Assembly: GCA_044378055.1 (NCBI GenBank)
Contig: JBILXY010000003.1
Span: forward strand, 19,224-83,223
Source: JBILXY01 sp044378055
Lineage (GTDB): Bacteria > Patescibacteriota > JACMRA01
Direction of reading: 5' to 3'
DNA: 64,000 bases
Shown here: piece after piece, positions 1-10,384 of the stretch
Position numbering within the stretch: position 1 is the first letter of the stretch
How the letters are laid out: each line of letters begins with the position of its first letter
Notes under the pieces: generated by a model
What the model saw: only the letters and a program-made list of their open reading frames with translations
Databases searched by the model: none
Told to the model about the DNA's origin: nothing
Made by a program: the position numbers and the translations under genes

Positions 1-54
1 GAAGCAAAATTATTTGGAGATAGCAGTTTTGCCACAATTAAGCCAAAAGCCTAA
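1..54 (+). CDS. C-terminal end of an unidentified protein (partial)
   Basis: Frame 1 is open from the window edge and gives 17 residues ending IKPKA before a TAA stop at 52-54. It would converge on prfB with 5 nt between the stops, the tight packing seen throughout the window. The fragment is too short to assign a family, and an open frame of this length can occur by chance. Confidence 0.3.
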   Translation, partial: EAKLFGDSSFATIKPKA

Positions 55-59
55 GCAGT

Positions 60-1145
60 TTAGCTGATTTTGTTTTGCTGCCTTGCCCGCTTAACCGACC
101 AGATTATATCTAAAATATTTCCCTGCTCTAAAACATCAAGCACATTACTTGTTTCCCATCCGCTTCTAACATCTTTCACCAATTTATAAGGGTGGAGAAC
201 ATAATGCCTAATTTGGCTACCCCATTCCACTGAATTTATCTCTCCTTTCAGTTCTTTTTTTGCCTGTCTCTGTCTTTCCAATTCAATAACTGCTAATTTA
301 TCTTTTAAATACTTAAGTGCCATAGCTTTATTTTGCACTTGGCTTCTTTCGTTCTGACATGAAACATGGGTGTTGGTAGGAAGATGAGTTAATCTAACTG
401 CCGAGTAAGTAGTATTCACACTTTGCCCGCCATTTCCACTTGCTGTAGAATATTCCCATTTTAAATCTTCTTCTTTAATCTCTATTTTGGAAGAATCATC
501 CACATTTCTAGGTAATACTTCTACTGAAGCAAAGCTAGTTTCCCTAGTTTTTCCAGCATTAAAAGGGGAAATACGAACCAGCCGATGCACCCCTACTTCT
601 TCTTTAAGCAAACCATAGGCATAATCTCCTTTGATCTCCAAAGTAACTGTTTTTAATCCACCTTCTTCTCCAACATCAATATGGACTGTTTGAAAAGAAT
701 AACCCTGTGTTTTTGAGAAAGACTGATACATGGCACAAAGCATGGCTGCGAAATCTTCTGCATCAACACCACCTGCTCCAGCGTGAATAGTTAATAAACA
801 GTCATTTAAATCATACTTTTCATCTAAAAAATTCTTTTCCTGAAATTCATTGTGAATTTTTTCTAATAATTGAACATTGGCCTGGATTAAATCTTCATCA
901 CCTAAATCTAAGGCTGTTTGAAGGTCGACAACTTGTTTTTTTAAACGGTTGATAGATTCTATTTTATCTTCCAAAAGCTTAATATTTTTTGAAATTTTGG
1001 TGGCTTTATCTACATCATCCCATATGTTTGGCGATTCCATTTGTGTAGTATCCTTTTCAAGATCAAATTCAAGGGCAGATAAGCCAGAAGCAGCTATAGT
1101 TTTATTTACGGCTTCTAAAAATTCAGAAATCTCCTGTCTGTGCAT
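60..1145 (-). CDS. prfB: Peptide chain release factor 2
   Basis: Class I release factor that terminates translation at UAA and UGA and triggers peptidyl-tRNA hydrolysis on the ribosome. The 361-residue protein has the RF2-type anticodon tripeptide SPF at residues 193-195, within GVHRLVRISPF, and the catalytic GGQ at 239-241. The N-terminal helical domain aligns without interruption, so the programmed +1 frameshift of many prfB genes is absent. The ATG is supported by a promoter exactly 35 nt upstream (TTGACC, 17 nt, AATAAT, 6 nt), which predicts a leaderless mRNA. RF2 argues that UGA is a stop here, although UGA is almost unused as a terminator in this window. Confidence 0.96.
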   Translation of the reverse strand: MHRQEISEFLEAVNKTIAASGLSALEFDLEKDTTQMESPNIWDDVDKATKISKNIKLLEDKIESINRLKKQVVDLQTALDLGDEDLIQANVQLLEKIHNEFQEKNFLDEKYDLNDCLLTIHAGAGGVDAEDFAAMLCAMYQSFSKTQGYSFQTVHIDVGEEGGLKTVTLEIKGDYAYGLLKEEVGVHRLVRISPFNAGKTRETSFASVEVLPRNVDDSSKIEIKEEDLKWEYSTASGNGGQSVNTTYSAVRLTHLPTNTHVSCQNERSQVQNKAMALKYLKDKLAVIELERQRQAKKELKGEINSVEWGSQIRHYVLHPYKLVKDVRSGWETSNVLDVLEQGNILDIIWSVKRARQQNKIS

Positions 1146-1151
1146 AATTAA

Positions 1152-1180
1152 ATTATTTAACAGAATGAACTTGTGGTCAA
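1152..1180 (-). promoter_or_regulatory. Promoter of prfB, leaderless type
   Basis: On the minus strand TTGACC is followed by a 17-nt spacer and AATAAT. Six bases (TTAATT) separate the -10 box from the ATG, so the expected transcription start falls at the start codon. Confidence 0.7.
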
Positions 1181-1271
1181 AGAATTAACTTTGGTACACA
1201 TCTGCTCATTAATTTGACGGAGCTTTTAAATGTTGGGAGTATAAAAATATCTGTTTTGCAATAGAAAATAT

Positions 1272-3491
1272 ATGAACAAAATTAATTTCTCTAAAATAAT
1301 TAAAAATATATATACTAAAAATTTTTGGATTAAGTTTACTGCTATTTTTATACCCTTAATAATAGCGCTTTATATTTATAACCCTTTTGATAATATCTTA
1401 ACTTTTTACTGGGATCAAAGTTATTTGTTGGAAGATAAAAATGTGTTCTCTAACTTGTTTTTTTTCATGCAAGAAAGATTTGGATTTGGAGCATATGGTT
1501 ATTATTTAAATTTTATTGTTTACTCCACTTTTAGCTTTATTTTTGGGCCTGGAAAAGGAATGGATATAACCATGATTTTGCTTGTCCAGACAGCTTTTTG
1601 GGGAGTTTATTTACTATTAAAAGAAATTACCCAAGCCACTAATAAGTTAGTCATATATTTATTAGCTTTACTCTATATTGTTTCTTTTGAAACTCAATTG
1701 AATGTTTATAGAACTGTAATTGCACAAAACTTTCTATGGGGGCTTTTACCACTTGTATTATTTCTTACAATCAAAGTAATAAGATCCAACCTGATTCGAT
1801 GGCAAATTTACCTGGCAATCACTTTATTTTTCTTTCAAGTAAGCTTTGCTCATCCTACTTCAGTAATTAATTATTCTTTCATTCTTTCGGCTGTATTAAT
1901 TCTAAGCCTTTTCAGAAATAAAATTTCCGTAGCAAAAATAATTAGAATTATAGTAATAAATATTTTAGTTTTTACACCTATATTACTTCAGATTTTGTTG
2001 ATGAAATCGGAGGTATCTGGTTTTATTTATAACTCTAACAACACTTTTGGAGGAGACTATATTTTATCTTGGTATGAATTAGGAAAAGATAGATTTAACC
2101 TCTCAAATATTTTGCGATTAAACTATTTTCTAGAATCTCAAATACGAACAGATACTTTTGATGGAGAATATTTATTAAGGCTATCAAACTTGAAAATAAA
2201 TAATGCATTCAATGTATATACATTGGCCAGTATACTTAACCTAGGCCTTTTCGCAATTATAATATTTCCTCTAGTTCAGGGTAGAAAAATTCTTAATAAA
2301 ATAAACGATCAAGCAAACAAAAATGACTTAAATATATATTCCTATTCCGCTTTTTTTGCTATGTTTTCCATTGCAGTTATGGCAATGTTTCAAGGTCCTT
2401 TGCTACAACTATTTGGTTTAGTTTATAAAGTTGTTCCCACTGTATTTCTGCTATATAGATATTTGGATGCAAAGTTTGGAGTGGTTTTTATCTTGGTAAT
2501 TTTAATTGCAGTTGCTGCTAGCCAAAAAATTATACAAAGAAAGATTGTTCAGCAATTAATTACAGTCTTTTTGATATTGTTAAATGTTTTTTACCTAGGT
2601 TTTATATCAACTAAATTCTTTGTTTCACCATATAGCCAATTGGAAATTCCAAGCCAATATAATGATACCTGTAAATTTTTGAAACAAAATTCTTTTAGAA
2701 CAATTAAGGCTCCATACAGCTATGATTTTCTACAATTTAGTCAAATATCTGAAAGACAAGTTTTAAGTAACGATGTTTTTACCCAAAATTGTGATCATCC
2801 AATTATTACCACCAGAAGCCTATCTGGAGACACAGAATTTTCTATAATTAATTTATACAATTCAATGCAATCTAATCCAGAGCAGTTTAAAAAAGATATT
2901 AAATATTTTGGAATCGATACGCTGATGGTTGATAAAAAGTTCGTTCCAAATAAATCTTGGTATAGGATATATTCAGAGGAACAAAAACAAGAACTAATTT
3001 CTAATCTTGAAGTAAATTTTAAAGAAAACAAAATCCTTGAAAATGAATATTTTGTGGTTTATAAATTCCAACCTGTTGCAGCTTTTGAATTAAGCAGTGG
3101 TAATCTAAGCTACACAAAAAATACGCCTACTGATTACAATTTAAGAATAAATAATATTAATCAGGATGTTGATTTAGAATTTCAATATGCATTTAGTAAC
3201 TGGAGAATTACTGACTATTCTTCTAAATACTTTTTGGGAGACAATCTTTTTCAACACACAAAAGCCAGGGGATTTAATAATAAATGGAGTATTAAATTAA
3301 CCGATTTGCAAAACAATTGCCCTGCAAATTATTGTACTAAAAATAGTGATGGTAGCTATAATTTAAACCTAGAATTATGGTATCAACCTCAAATTGTTTA
3401 TCAAGAAATAATGATTATATTTATCGTTATTTTACTAAGCTATATTTCAATATCCACCTATTCTCATCTATATGTTAAAAAAAATAAATAG
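1272..3491 (+). CDS. Large polytopic membrane protein, possibly GT-C glycosyltransferase-like
   Basis: A 739-residue protein with a cytoplasmic basic N-terminus, about ten hydrophobic segments up to residue ~460, a soluble probably extracellular part (~470-710) and a last membrane helix before a KKNK tail. The N-terminal loop with WDQSY and the C-terminal HTKARGFNNKW stretch recall large arabinofuranosyltransferase-like GT-C membrane proteins, but I see no decisive catalytic motif. It overlaps the next gene by 20 nt, so the two are probably translationally coupled. A TTGACG box about 58 nt upstream would give a short leader without a clear ribosome binding site. A role in cell-surface glycan building is inferred. 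Confidence 0.6.
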   Translation: MNKINFSKIIKNIYTKNFWIKFTAIFIPLIIALYIYNPFDNILTFYWDQSYLLEDKNVFSNLFFFMQERFGFGAYGYYLNFIVYSTFSFIFGPGKGMDITMILLVQTAFWGVYLLLKEITQATNKLVIYLLALLYIVSFETQLNVYRTVIAQNFLWGLLPLVLFLTIKVIRSNLIRWQIYLAITLFFFQVSFAHPTSVINYSFILSAVLILSLFRNKISVAKIIRIIVINILVFTPILLQILLMKSEVSGFIYNSNNTFGGDYILSWYELGKDRFNLSNILRLNYFLESQIRTDTFDGEYLLRLSNLKINNAFNVYTLASILNLGLFAIIIFPLVQGRKILNKINDQANKNDLNIYSYSAFFAMFSIAVMAMFQGPLLQLFGLVYKVVPTVFLLYRYLDAKFGVVFILVILIAVAASQKIIQRKIVQQLITVFLILLNVFYLGFISTKFFVSPYSQLEIPSQYNDTCKFLKQNSFRTIKAPYSYDFLQFSQISERQVLSNDVFTQNCDHPIITTRSLSGDTEFSIINLYNSMQSNPEQFKKDIKYFGIDTLMVDKKFVPNKSWYRIYSEEQKQELISNLEVNFKENKILENEYFVVYKFQPVAAFELSSGNLSYTKNTPTDYNLRINNINQDVDLEFQYAFSNWRITDYSSKYFLGDNLFQHTKARGFNNKWSIKLTDLQNNCPANYCTKNSDGSYNLNLELWYQPQIVYQEIMIIFIVILLSYISISTYSHLYVKKNK

Positions 3492-5871
3492 TTATATTAA
3501 GAAAATTAACCTCAAAAAAGCCGAGTTAGGAATTATTTCGCTTTTGCTGATTGTTTCTTGTTTTTTATCTTTCGATGGACTAACAAAACTAAATGAGATT
3601 GAAGTTAAAGCCAGTAGTAATTTGGAATCAATTTTAATTAGTGAAGATAGAGGTAGCAGAAAGGATTTGCAAACAATTTCTTTACAGCCTAAAAAGCAAA
3701 CTTCCTTGGACGCAATATCCAATAATAGTAAATTGGTACAAACCGTCCCGTTTAAAGAAAATATTGATGATGAAAATTGGCAATTAGTTAACCCTTACAA
3801 TACAAGTAAAGTTTTTAATTTAGATTACAAATTATCCAACTATTCCCAACTTGAAATAAAGTATCAAAAAGATTTACAAAAACTAAGCTTTGTTCTTCCA
3901 GCTACTAGTATTGCTTTGAATGATACAGAATACAAAGTGAATGAAGTAGAAGTAGCTAAAATTGAAAATCTATCCGAGGAGAGTGTAATATACTTATCTG
4001 ATTACAAAGGATTATATTTAAGCAATTACATTGACGGTGTGTCAATAACCTTCGAGGATCTTCAAAATACAAATATCTTTCTTTACTCTATAGATACAAC
4101 TTCAAATTTTCTTACCCAACCTAAAACTTGCTCTGTTTTACCAACAACAAATATTGTTGACTCTGAAAATCCCTTAATTTGTTTTAAAGAATCTTACCCT
4201 GCAGAACTAAAATTAAACAACGAATATATGTTAACATTTAGCTTGAAGGCTAAGGATATATCATATATTAACGCCAGTTTTAAGTTGGGTAACGAAAGCA
4301 ACATAAATGACCAGAATCTTCAGCAGTTTAACAAGAATGTAAAAATTGATGGGTCGAATAATAATACTTTTAGCCAATTTATTACTGCTAAAAACCCAAA
4401 TCTAAATTATTTACAATTCACACTTTCTGCAATAAATAGCTGGCAAAATATCTTAAACCTAGAAATATCTGATTTAAAAATTTCAAGCTTAAAGATAGAA
4501 CAATTACCTGAATTAACCAAACTCTATTCACCAAATTTGTTAGTTAAAAGAAACTTGCAAATTGATTTACCCGCTGGAAAATCTGAGCTTACCTTTTCTT
4601 CAAATCAAAATCCAGAGTATCAGTTAAATTCTGAAAATACTTTCTTAACCTCATGCAATCTTGCAAATTTCAACACATCTAATTCCAATCAACTATATTA
4701 CAACCAGCTTAAACTAGATGACTTTGAAGAAATAAACAAATCTACCTGCCAAGCTTATATTACGAATTTGGTTCTAAATGCCAATTTTAACTATACCCTT
4801 AAGGCAAAAATTAATAGCAAAACAACTGATCAAACTAAAATTAAAGTTAACATATTAAATTCAAACAAGGTAGAAAAAAACTTTAAACCTGTTATTGGTG
4901 AAAATGAAATTAGTATTAAGATAGATCCTAAAAATGTTGGCACTACAGGCACTACTATTCAAGTTTTAAGCGAACTAACCAATGAAACAGAAATTAAAGA
5001 TATTACAATTACCAGAAATCTTCCAAAAGACTTATTTAATTATATTTTTTTCGAAGAAAAAACCTCTGCAATTTCTGACATTCAATTAATTAGTCAGAAT
5101 ACAAGCCCATTTCAGAGTAATTTTGAAGTTAAAGCAGGTGAAGCAAAAAGTTTTATTCTTTCATCCACAAATAAATTGCTACCATTTACAAGTATACAAT
5201 CAAACACTTCAGGGGTTTCCATAGAAAGTTATACTGATGACAATGGAAATTCAGTGTGGCTAATCACCTGTTCTGAGACTTGTGGCAATACTAGTTTAAA
5301 CCTGCAAAACCCTATTTTGTTATTACGAAAATTTGCCCTACCCATTTTCCTAGCTATATTGATTGTGTATATTGCGATGAGATCACTCTGGGAAAAATAT
5401 AAACACATTATCATTCCAAAGACATTAGACTATATCAATAATCGAGTAAATCAAATCAAACCTGCCTCTTTATCAGTTTGGAAAAAAATCGTATTTATAG
5501 AAAGCTATATAGTAAATCGTTACTGGCTACTTCTATTATCAGTTTTAATTGTCCTAGCTCTTTTATATCTTATTGTAGGCCTTAGAATTAGCTTTGTATT
5601 TCTATTCCTTGTAACTTGCTTAAGATTCAAAATAAAAGCCAAAATAACGGCTATTATAGGCTTAATTGGAATTTTATTAATGATGTTGATTCAATTCATT
5701 TTCACCCAACCCTTAATTCTGAATAATCTACTAGCCAGCAAATACATTAACGCCAACAACGCCGAGCTGGTGGGCACATATAGTTATTATATTATTGGTA
5801 TAAGTATTGTGTTGTTTATTCTGGAATATAGTTTTAAAACAGAGCCTAAATCAAGCAAAAAGAATAAGTAA
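3472..5871 (+). CDS. Large membrane-anchored extracellular protein, unknown function
   Basis: A 799-residue protein: basic N-terminus, one membrane helix at ~18-38, a long Asn/Ser/Thr-rich extracellular region (~50-620) that looks beta-rich with repeated carbohydrate-binding-like character, then about five membrane helices near the C-terminus ending in a Lys-rich tail. I recognise no family. The ATG lies inside the last codons of the upstream membrane protein (20-nt overlap), so the pair is likely one operon and may form one complex at the envelope. No terminator is obvious immediately after it. Confidence 0.55.
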   Translation: MLKKINSYIKKINLKKAELGIISLLLIVSCFLSFDGLTKLNEIEVKASSNLESILISEDRGSRKDLQTISLQPKKQTSLDAISNNSKLVQTVPFKENIDDENWQLVNPYNTSKVFNLDYKLSNYSQLEIKYQKDLQKLSFVLPATSIALNDTEYKVNEVEVAKIENLSEESVIYLSDYKGLYLSNYIDGVSITFEDLQNTNIFLYSIDTTSNFLTQPKTCSVLPTTNIVDSENPLICFKESYPAELKLNNEYMLTFSLKAKDISYINASFKLGNESNINDQNLQQFNKNVKIDGSNNNTFSQFITAKNPNLNYLQFTLSAINSWQNILNLEISDLKISSLKIEQLPELTKLYSPNLLVKRNLQIDLPAGKSELTFSSNQNPEYQLNSENTFLTSCNLANFNTSNSNQLYYNQLKLDDFEEINKSTCQAYITNLVLNANFNYTLKAKINSKTTDQTKIKVNILNSNKVEKNFKPVIGENEISIKIDPKNVGTTGTTIQVLSELTNETEIKDITITRNLPKDLFNYIFFEEKTSAISDIQLISQNTSPFQSNFEVKAGEAKSFILSSTNKLLPFTSIQSNTSGVSIESYTDDNGNSVWLITCSETCGNTSLNLQNPILLLRKFALPIFLAILIVYIAMRSLWEKYKHIIIPKTLDYINNRVNQIKPASLSVWKKIVFIESYIVNRYWLLLLSVLIVLALLYLIVGLRISFVFLFLVTCLRFKIKAKITAIIGLIGILLMMLIQFIFTQPLILNNLLASKYINANNAELVGTYSYYIIGISIVLFILEYSFKTEPKSSKKNK

Positions 5872-6011
5872 TAATAGTTTCTTTTTCTGTTAAATATTCA
5901 CCTGGTTATAATTCCTATTTACTTAAACATTGTGAATTCAAAACAATAATGAAGCAGCTTAGTTAAGCCTTACTTTCCTATCTTGTGCCTAGGAGAGAAT
6001 TTATTTTGCCA

Positions 6012-6034
6012 ACAAAAAAACACCTTGCGGTGTT
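6012..6034 (-). terminator. Intrinsic terminator of the 16S rRNA transcript
   Basis: On the minus strand AACACC and GGTGTT form a 6-bp stem closed by a GCAA tetraloop, followed directly by a T run. It lies about 250 nt after the mature 3' end of 16S and just outside the processing stem. With no 23S or 5S gene before it, 16S appears to be transcribed alone. The rest of the 416-nt gap (5872-6287) holds the trailer arm and weak hairpins; I see no gene in it. Confidence 0.8.
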
Positions 6035-6042
6035 AATTCATT

Positions 6043-6134
6043 GAACTTCGATAAGAAAAGATTTTATTTGAAAGATGTATTTTAATATTTTATTGATACT
6101 TAAAAGAAAGCAACCAAGAGCTTCTATTAAACTC
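6043..6134 (-). other. 16S rRNA processing stem, trailer arm
   Basis: This segment is complementary to 7780-7884 over roughly 90-100 nt with small bulges. For example the plus-strand ends GAACTTCGATAAGAAAA (here) and TTTTCTTATCTGAAGTTC (there) pair with one bulge. The duplex closes around the whole 16S gene, as RNase III processing stems do. Confidence 0.8.
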
Positions 6135-6287
6135 CACTCAAATATCCTAAGGCACTTAAGCCAAATTTGAGATTTTTGTTTTTTTAGAAAAAAAGGTTTA
6201 ACCCATAAAAATAATTTTAACCGAAGTTAATCAATCCAAGTCAGGTTTTGATAGCTCTATAAAGAATTCTCTCACTGTATTCTCCTT

Positions 6288-7776
<1,489 letters not shown>

Positions 7777-7779
7777 AAA

Positions 7780-7884
7780 GAGTTTAATTTGGCTCTTGGT
7801 TACTTTCTCCTAAGTATCGTACTTTATAAAACATTAAAGGTACATCTTCCAAATGTGAATCTTGAATTTTCTTATCTGAAGTTC
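7780..7884 (-). other. 16S rRNA processing stem, leader arm
   Basis: Leader half of the long duplex that encloses 16S; its partner is 6043-6134. It begins within a few bases of the mature 5' end and runs back to the predicted transcription start, so nearly the whole leader is used for the stem. Confidence 0.8.
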
Positions 7885-7891
7885 AGTTTTA

Positions 7892-7920
7892 ACCTAGAAT
7901 AAACTATGATTTCTTGTCAA
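7892..7920 (-). promoter_or_regulatory. Probable 16S rRNA promoter
   Basis: A perfect TTGACA on the minus strand (complement of 7915-7920) lies just upstream of the leader arm. The -10 region 17 nt downstream (CTAGGT) is poor. Initiation near the AACTGAACTTC stretch would start the RNA at the foot of the processing stem. Confidence 0.5.
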
Positions 7921-7995
7921 GGATATTTCAAAAATACAGCTTACAATAAGATAAATAATTTTGAATTCTTTATTCATTTTTTTTGTAATTAAGAA

Positions 7996-8018
7996 TAAAA
8001 ATTAGCACCTTTCGGTGC
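7996..8018 (-). terminator. Intrinsic terminator after the 8044-8649 gene
   Basis: On the minus strand GCACC-GAAA-GGTGC (5-bp stem, GNRA loop) is followed by TAATTTTTATT. It sits 25 nt beyond the stop codon of the upstream minus-strand gene. Confidence 0.65.
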
Positions 8019-8043
8019 ATTCTATCGTTAAATTATGATATAT

Positions 8044-8649
8044 TTAGCTTTTTAAGAGTTTTTCTTTTTCAATAATTATTTTTACCAATTCTGGCTCTGT
8101 TTTTGCAAGCACTTCCAAGTCTTTAGGTGTTATTTTCAAGAACAAATGATAGTTTTTTCTATCCATAGCTTTAGATAGAATTTCATTAGAAATATTAAAA
8201 AAGTTAGTTTTTGTAGAAGCTAAATTAGGCCAAGCAAGTTCAATTTCGTGTGGTGTTAAAGAAATTAAACCAAGATCTTCAGTGTTAATTGCCGCAGCCA
8301 AAGCAGGCCTTGAAAGCAAAGCAATACTATCATTTTCATAATCTGACCAGATATGAGATAAAATTCTATCAATTTGACCAGGCCTTCTGGAAATTAAGTA
8401 ACCAAGGACAGTGAGTTTTAAATTATCCAAACTTATTTGATGATTTGGGTCTATAATCGCGGTTGCAACTATTTTCTTCTCTTCATCCTCAAGCCAGTAA
8501 ACTGACTTATCAATCATACTTAGGTTTTTTAAATAGGCCCTTTCTCGAGATGGAAATATTTCTCCATAATAACTGATCAGTTTATGCAATTGTGTTACCA
8601 AACTACTTTGATTCCTGGTTGGCAATCTATTAAAATTGTTGAACGCCAT
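8044..8649 (-). CDS. Hypothetical protein, possibly GNAT-like
   Basis: A 201-residue soluble protein that I do not recognise with certainty. A central stretch with alternating strands followed by a GYLISRRPGQIDRIL helix resembles the acetyl-CoA-binding part of GNAT acetyltransferases, but the pattern is weak. The C-terminal third is helical and charged (EKEKLLKS end). The ATG is preceded by TTGACG, 18 nt, TATAGT and 14 nt, so the leader would be only about 7 nt. It is a single-gene unit with its own terminator, divergent from the next gene. Confidence 0.5.
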   Translation of the reverse strand: MAFNNFNRLPTRNQSSLVTQLHKLISYYGEIFPSRERAYLKNLSMIDKSVYWLEDEEKKIVATAIIDPNHQISLDNLKLTVLGYLISRRPGQIDRILSHIWSDYENDSIALLSRPALAAAINTEDLGLISLTPHEIELAWPNLASTKTNFFNISNEILSKAMDRKNYHLFLKITPKDLEVLAKTEPELVKIIIEKEKLLKS

Positions 8650-8792
8650 ACATTATTAGTTTTACTATACGCTGTCCTTTTTCCTTTCGTCAAGAAATTT
8701 TTAAAAGTGATTCCTGATTTAAAAAATTTTTCTCTAGTCAAAACTTGTTTTACCTGATATAATAAGAAAATAAAAGTTACAAACTTACAATT

Positions 8793-10331
8793 ATGCAACC
8801 TAATACCTACCCAGATGGTTTCCCAATTAATCCTGCAGAAGCGATAAATTTTAGTTATTTCCTAAGCAAAGAAGAAAAAGATGAATGGCTGAATTGGCTT
8901 CAAAGTTCAACAGTTGAACAACAACACGAATTAGTGGACACCCTTCATTCTATGTGGATTGAAAACCAAAAGGAAGTAGTGCCAGCTGGTTTTAATCTAA
9001 GTTCAAATCAAAATACAAACACTAATTTAACCCCAATCCCTGAAATTGTTTCCCCAGAAGTAAATACATTTAAGGACCAAACTAAAGTTTTCGAAGAAAA
9101 AAATGCTGCTGTTTTAAATGAAGCTGTAAAAGAAAATGTTATCCCTCAAATTATTGCACCAACTTTTCAACCAGCCCCACAAATTCAACCAGCTCCCGTC
9201 GCGGTTGCACCAGTTGTTGCCACCAATCCCGCTCCAGTTCTAAACTCTGTAGATATTACTGAACCTGTACCTTTAACCATCCCTGAAACCCCTGCTCAAG
9301 AAAAACAACCTGAAAACATAGCAGCTGAAATTCCCGCAGTTCAAGAAAAACCTATTCCAGTTCCTGAAGTTCCTTTAATTGTTCAAAATGTTGATAATAC
9401 CAACCAAACAAAGCCTGTTAATCAAAACAACCAGATGAATCAGAGCAATCAAAAACAAAGAAATAATTCAAATCAACAAAATGTAAAAAATGATGACAAC
9501 GAAAGTTTAAAGCAATTTGGTCAAAATAAATATACACCAAATCCAGTTTTGGACGATAAAACAAACAATTCAGCAGATTTTGTATTTCAAAACGGTAATC
9601 CAAAGGGTAAAAATAATAGAAGAAGCAATGATAATGATGATTCCAACGAAAATTTGAATCAAGCAAACAATCAACCAGTTGAAACCAAGAAAGCATTTTT
9701 TAATTTTAGTAAATTAAGAGAGGTGGCTACAAGAAAAAGCTTGGAAGATGTGTACCAACAATATGTGCAGAGCAAGGATAAAAGCTTTACTTCTGAACAG
9801 GAATTTCGTGATAATCACGCTATTTTCCTTGATAAAATAATGAAAATTGTGGTGAATTTTGAATCTGTTTCCGACTTTTTTGAAGCAATAACTGCCAAGT
9901 TGCTTGAAATGAATGATCAGAATGTAGTTTTAGCCGAAAAGTTTAGCAGATCACAAGAAGAAAATCGCTCTGTGGTAAGAGATTTAACAAGGCAAGTTGA
10001 TGATTTAAGGCGAGACTTGGATAGATCTTATCGTGATCAAAAAAGATTAGAAGAAGATTTAGGAAGAGTGAATATTAAATCTAATCAAAGCGATGTTGAT
10101 GTTTTCGGAGGAGACGCCCTTCAACAAAAAGTAGAGTTGTTATTAGCCAGAATTACTAAACTAGAACAATCTTCCCCAGATTCAAGCATAAGAGAGAGAT
10201 TGTCTTCACTGCAAAAAAATCTTCCTGAAGTAAAAAATGAAAAAGTTGAAGTGGAGGAGAAGCCAAACACTCCAAGTGGTAGCGACCAAAACAGCAACAA
10301 GCGTAGAATTGATATCAAGAACTTATTCTAA
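8793..10331 (+). CDS. Hypothetical protein with Pro/Gln/Asn-rich linker and coiled coil
   Basis: A 512-residue protein of unknown function. Residues ~1-70 are acidic and helical, with a Trp-rich patch (DEWLNWLQ). Residues ~70-300 are low complexity: first Pro/Ala/Val-rich, then Asn/Gln-rich, probably disordered. Residues ~300-470 contain a folded helical part and a heptad-like coiled coil with many Arg/Asp/Glu (DLTRQVDDLRRDLDRSY). No signal peptide or membrane helix is seen, so it is probably cytoplasmic. A TATAAT about 28 nt upstream gives a short leader without a ribosome binding site. The composition suggests a scaffold or polar organising protein; this is inference. Confidence 0.55.
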   Translation: MQPNTYPDGFPINPAEAINFSYFLSKEEKDEWLNWLQSSTVEQQHELVDTLHSMWIENQKEVVPAGFNLSSNQNTNTNLTPIPEIVSPEVNTFKDQTKVFEEKNAAVLNEAVKENVIPQIIAPTFQPAPQIQPAPVAVAPVVATNPAPVLNSVDITEPVPLTIPETPAQEKQPENIAAEIPAVQEKPIPVPEVPLIVQNVDNTNQTKPVNQNNQMNQSNQKQRNNSNQQNVKNDDNESLKQFGQNKYTPNPVLDDKTNNSADFVFQNGNPKGKNNRRSNDNDDSNENLNQANNQPVETKKAFFNFSKLREVATRKSLEDVYQQYVQSKDKSFTSEQEFRDNHAIFLDKIMKIVVNFESVSDFFEAITAKLLEMNDQNVVLAEKFSRSQEENRSVVRDLTRQVDDLRRDLDRSYRDQKRLEEDLGRVNIKSNQSDVDVFGGDALQQKVELLLARITKLEQSSPDSSIRERLSSLQKNLPEVKNEKVEVEEKPNTPSGSDQNSNKRRIDIKNLF

Positions 10332-10349
10332 AAATTTAGAGGAAGGATT

Positions 10350-10378
10350 TTGACAATTTAGACTTCAGAAATTAAGTG
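10350..10378 (+). promoter_or_regulatory. Promoter of the GT4 gene, leaderless type
   Basis: TTGACA, 17-nt spacer, TAAGTG, then 6 nt (AAGTAG) to the GTG start at 10385. The 35-nt distance supports the GTG as the real start. Confidence 0.65.
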
Positions 10379-10384
10379 AAGTAG

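Noticed and set aside
60..1145. Programmed +1 frameshift in prfB
   Set aside because: The reading frame is continuous from the ATG through the complete N-terminal domain; no internal UGA is present.
8595..8798. A 67-codon minus-strand frame between 8044-8649 and 8793-10331
   Set aside because: It spans the promoter region of both genes and overlaps the N-terminus of the former in another frame.
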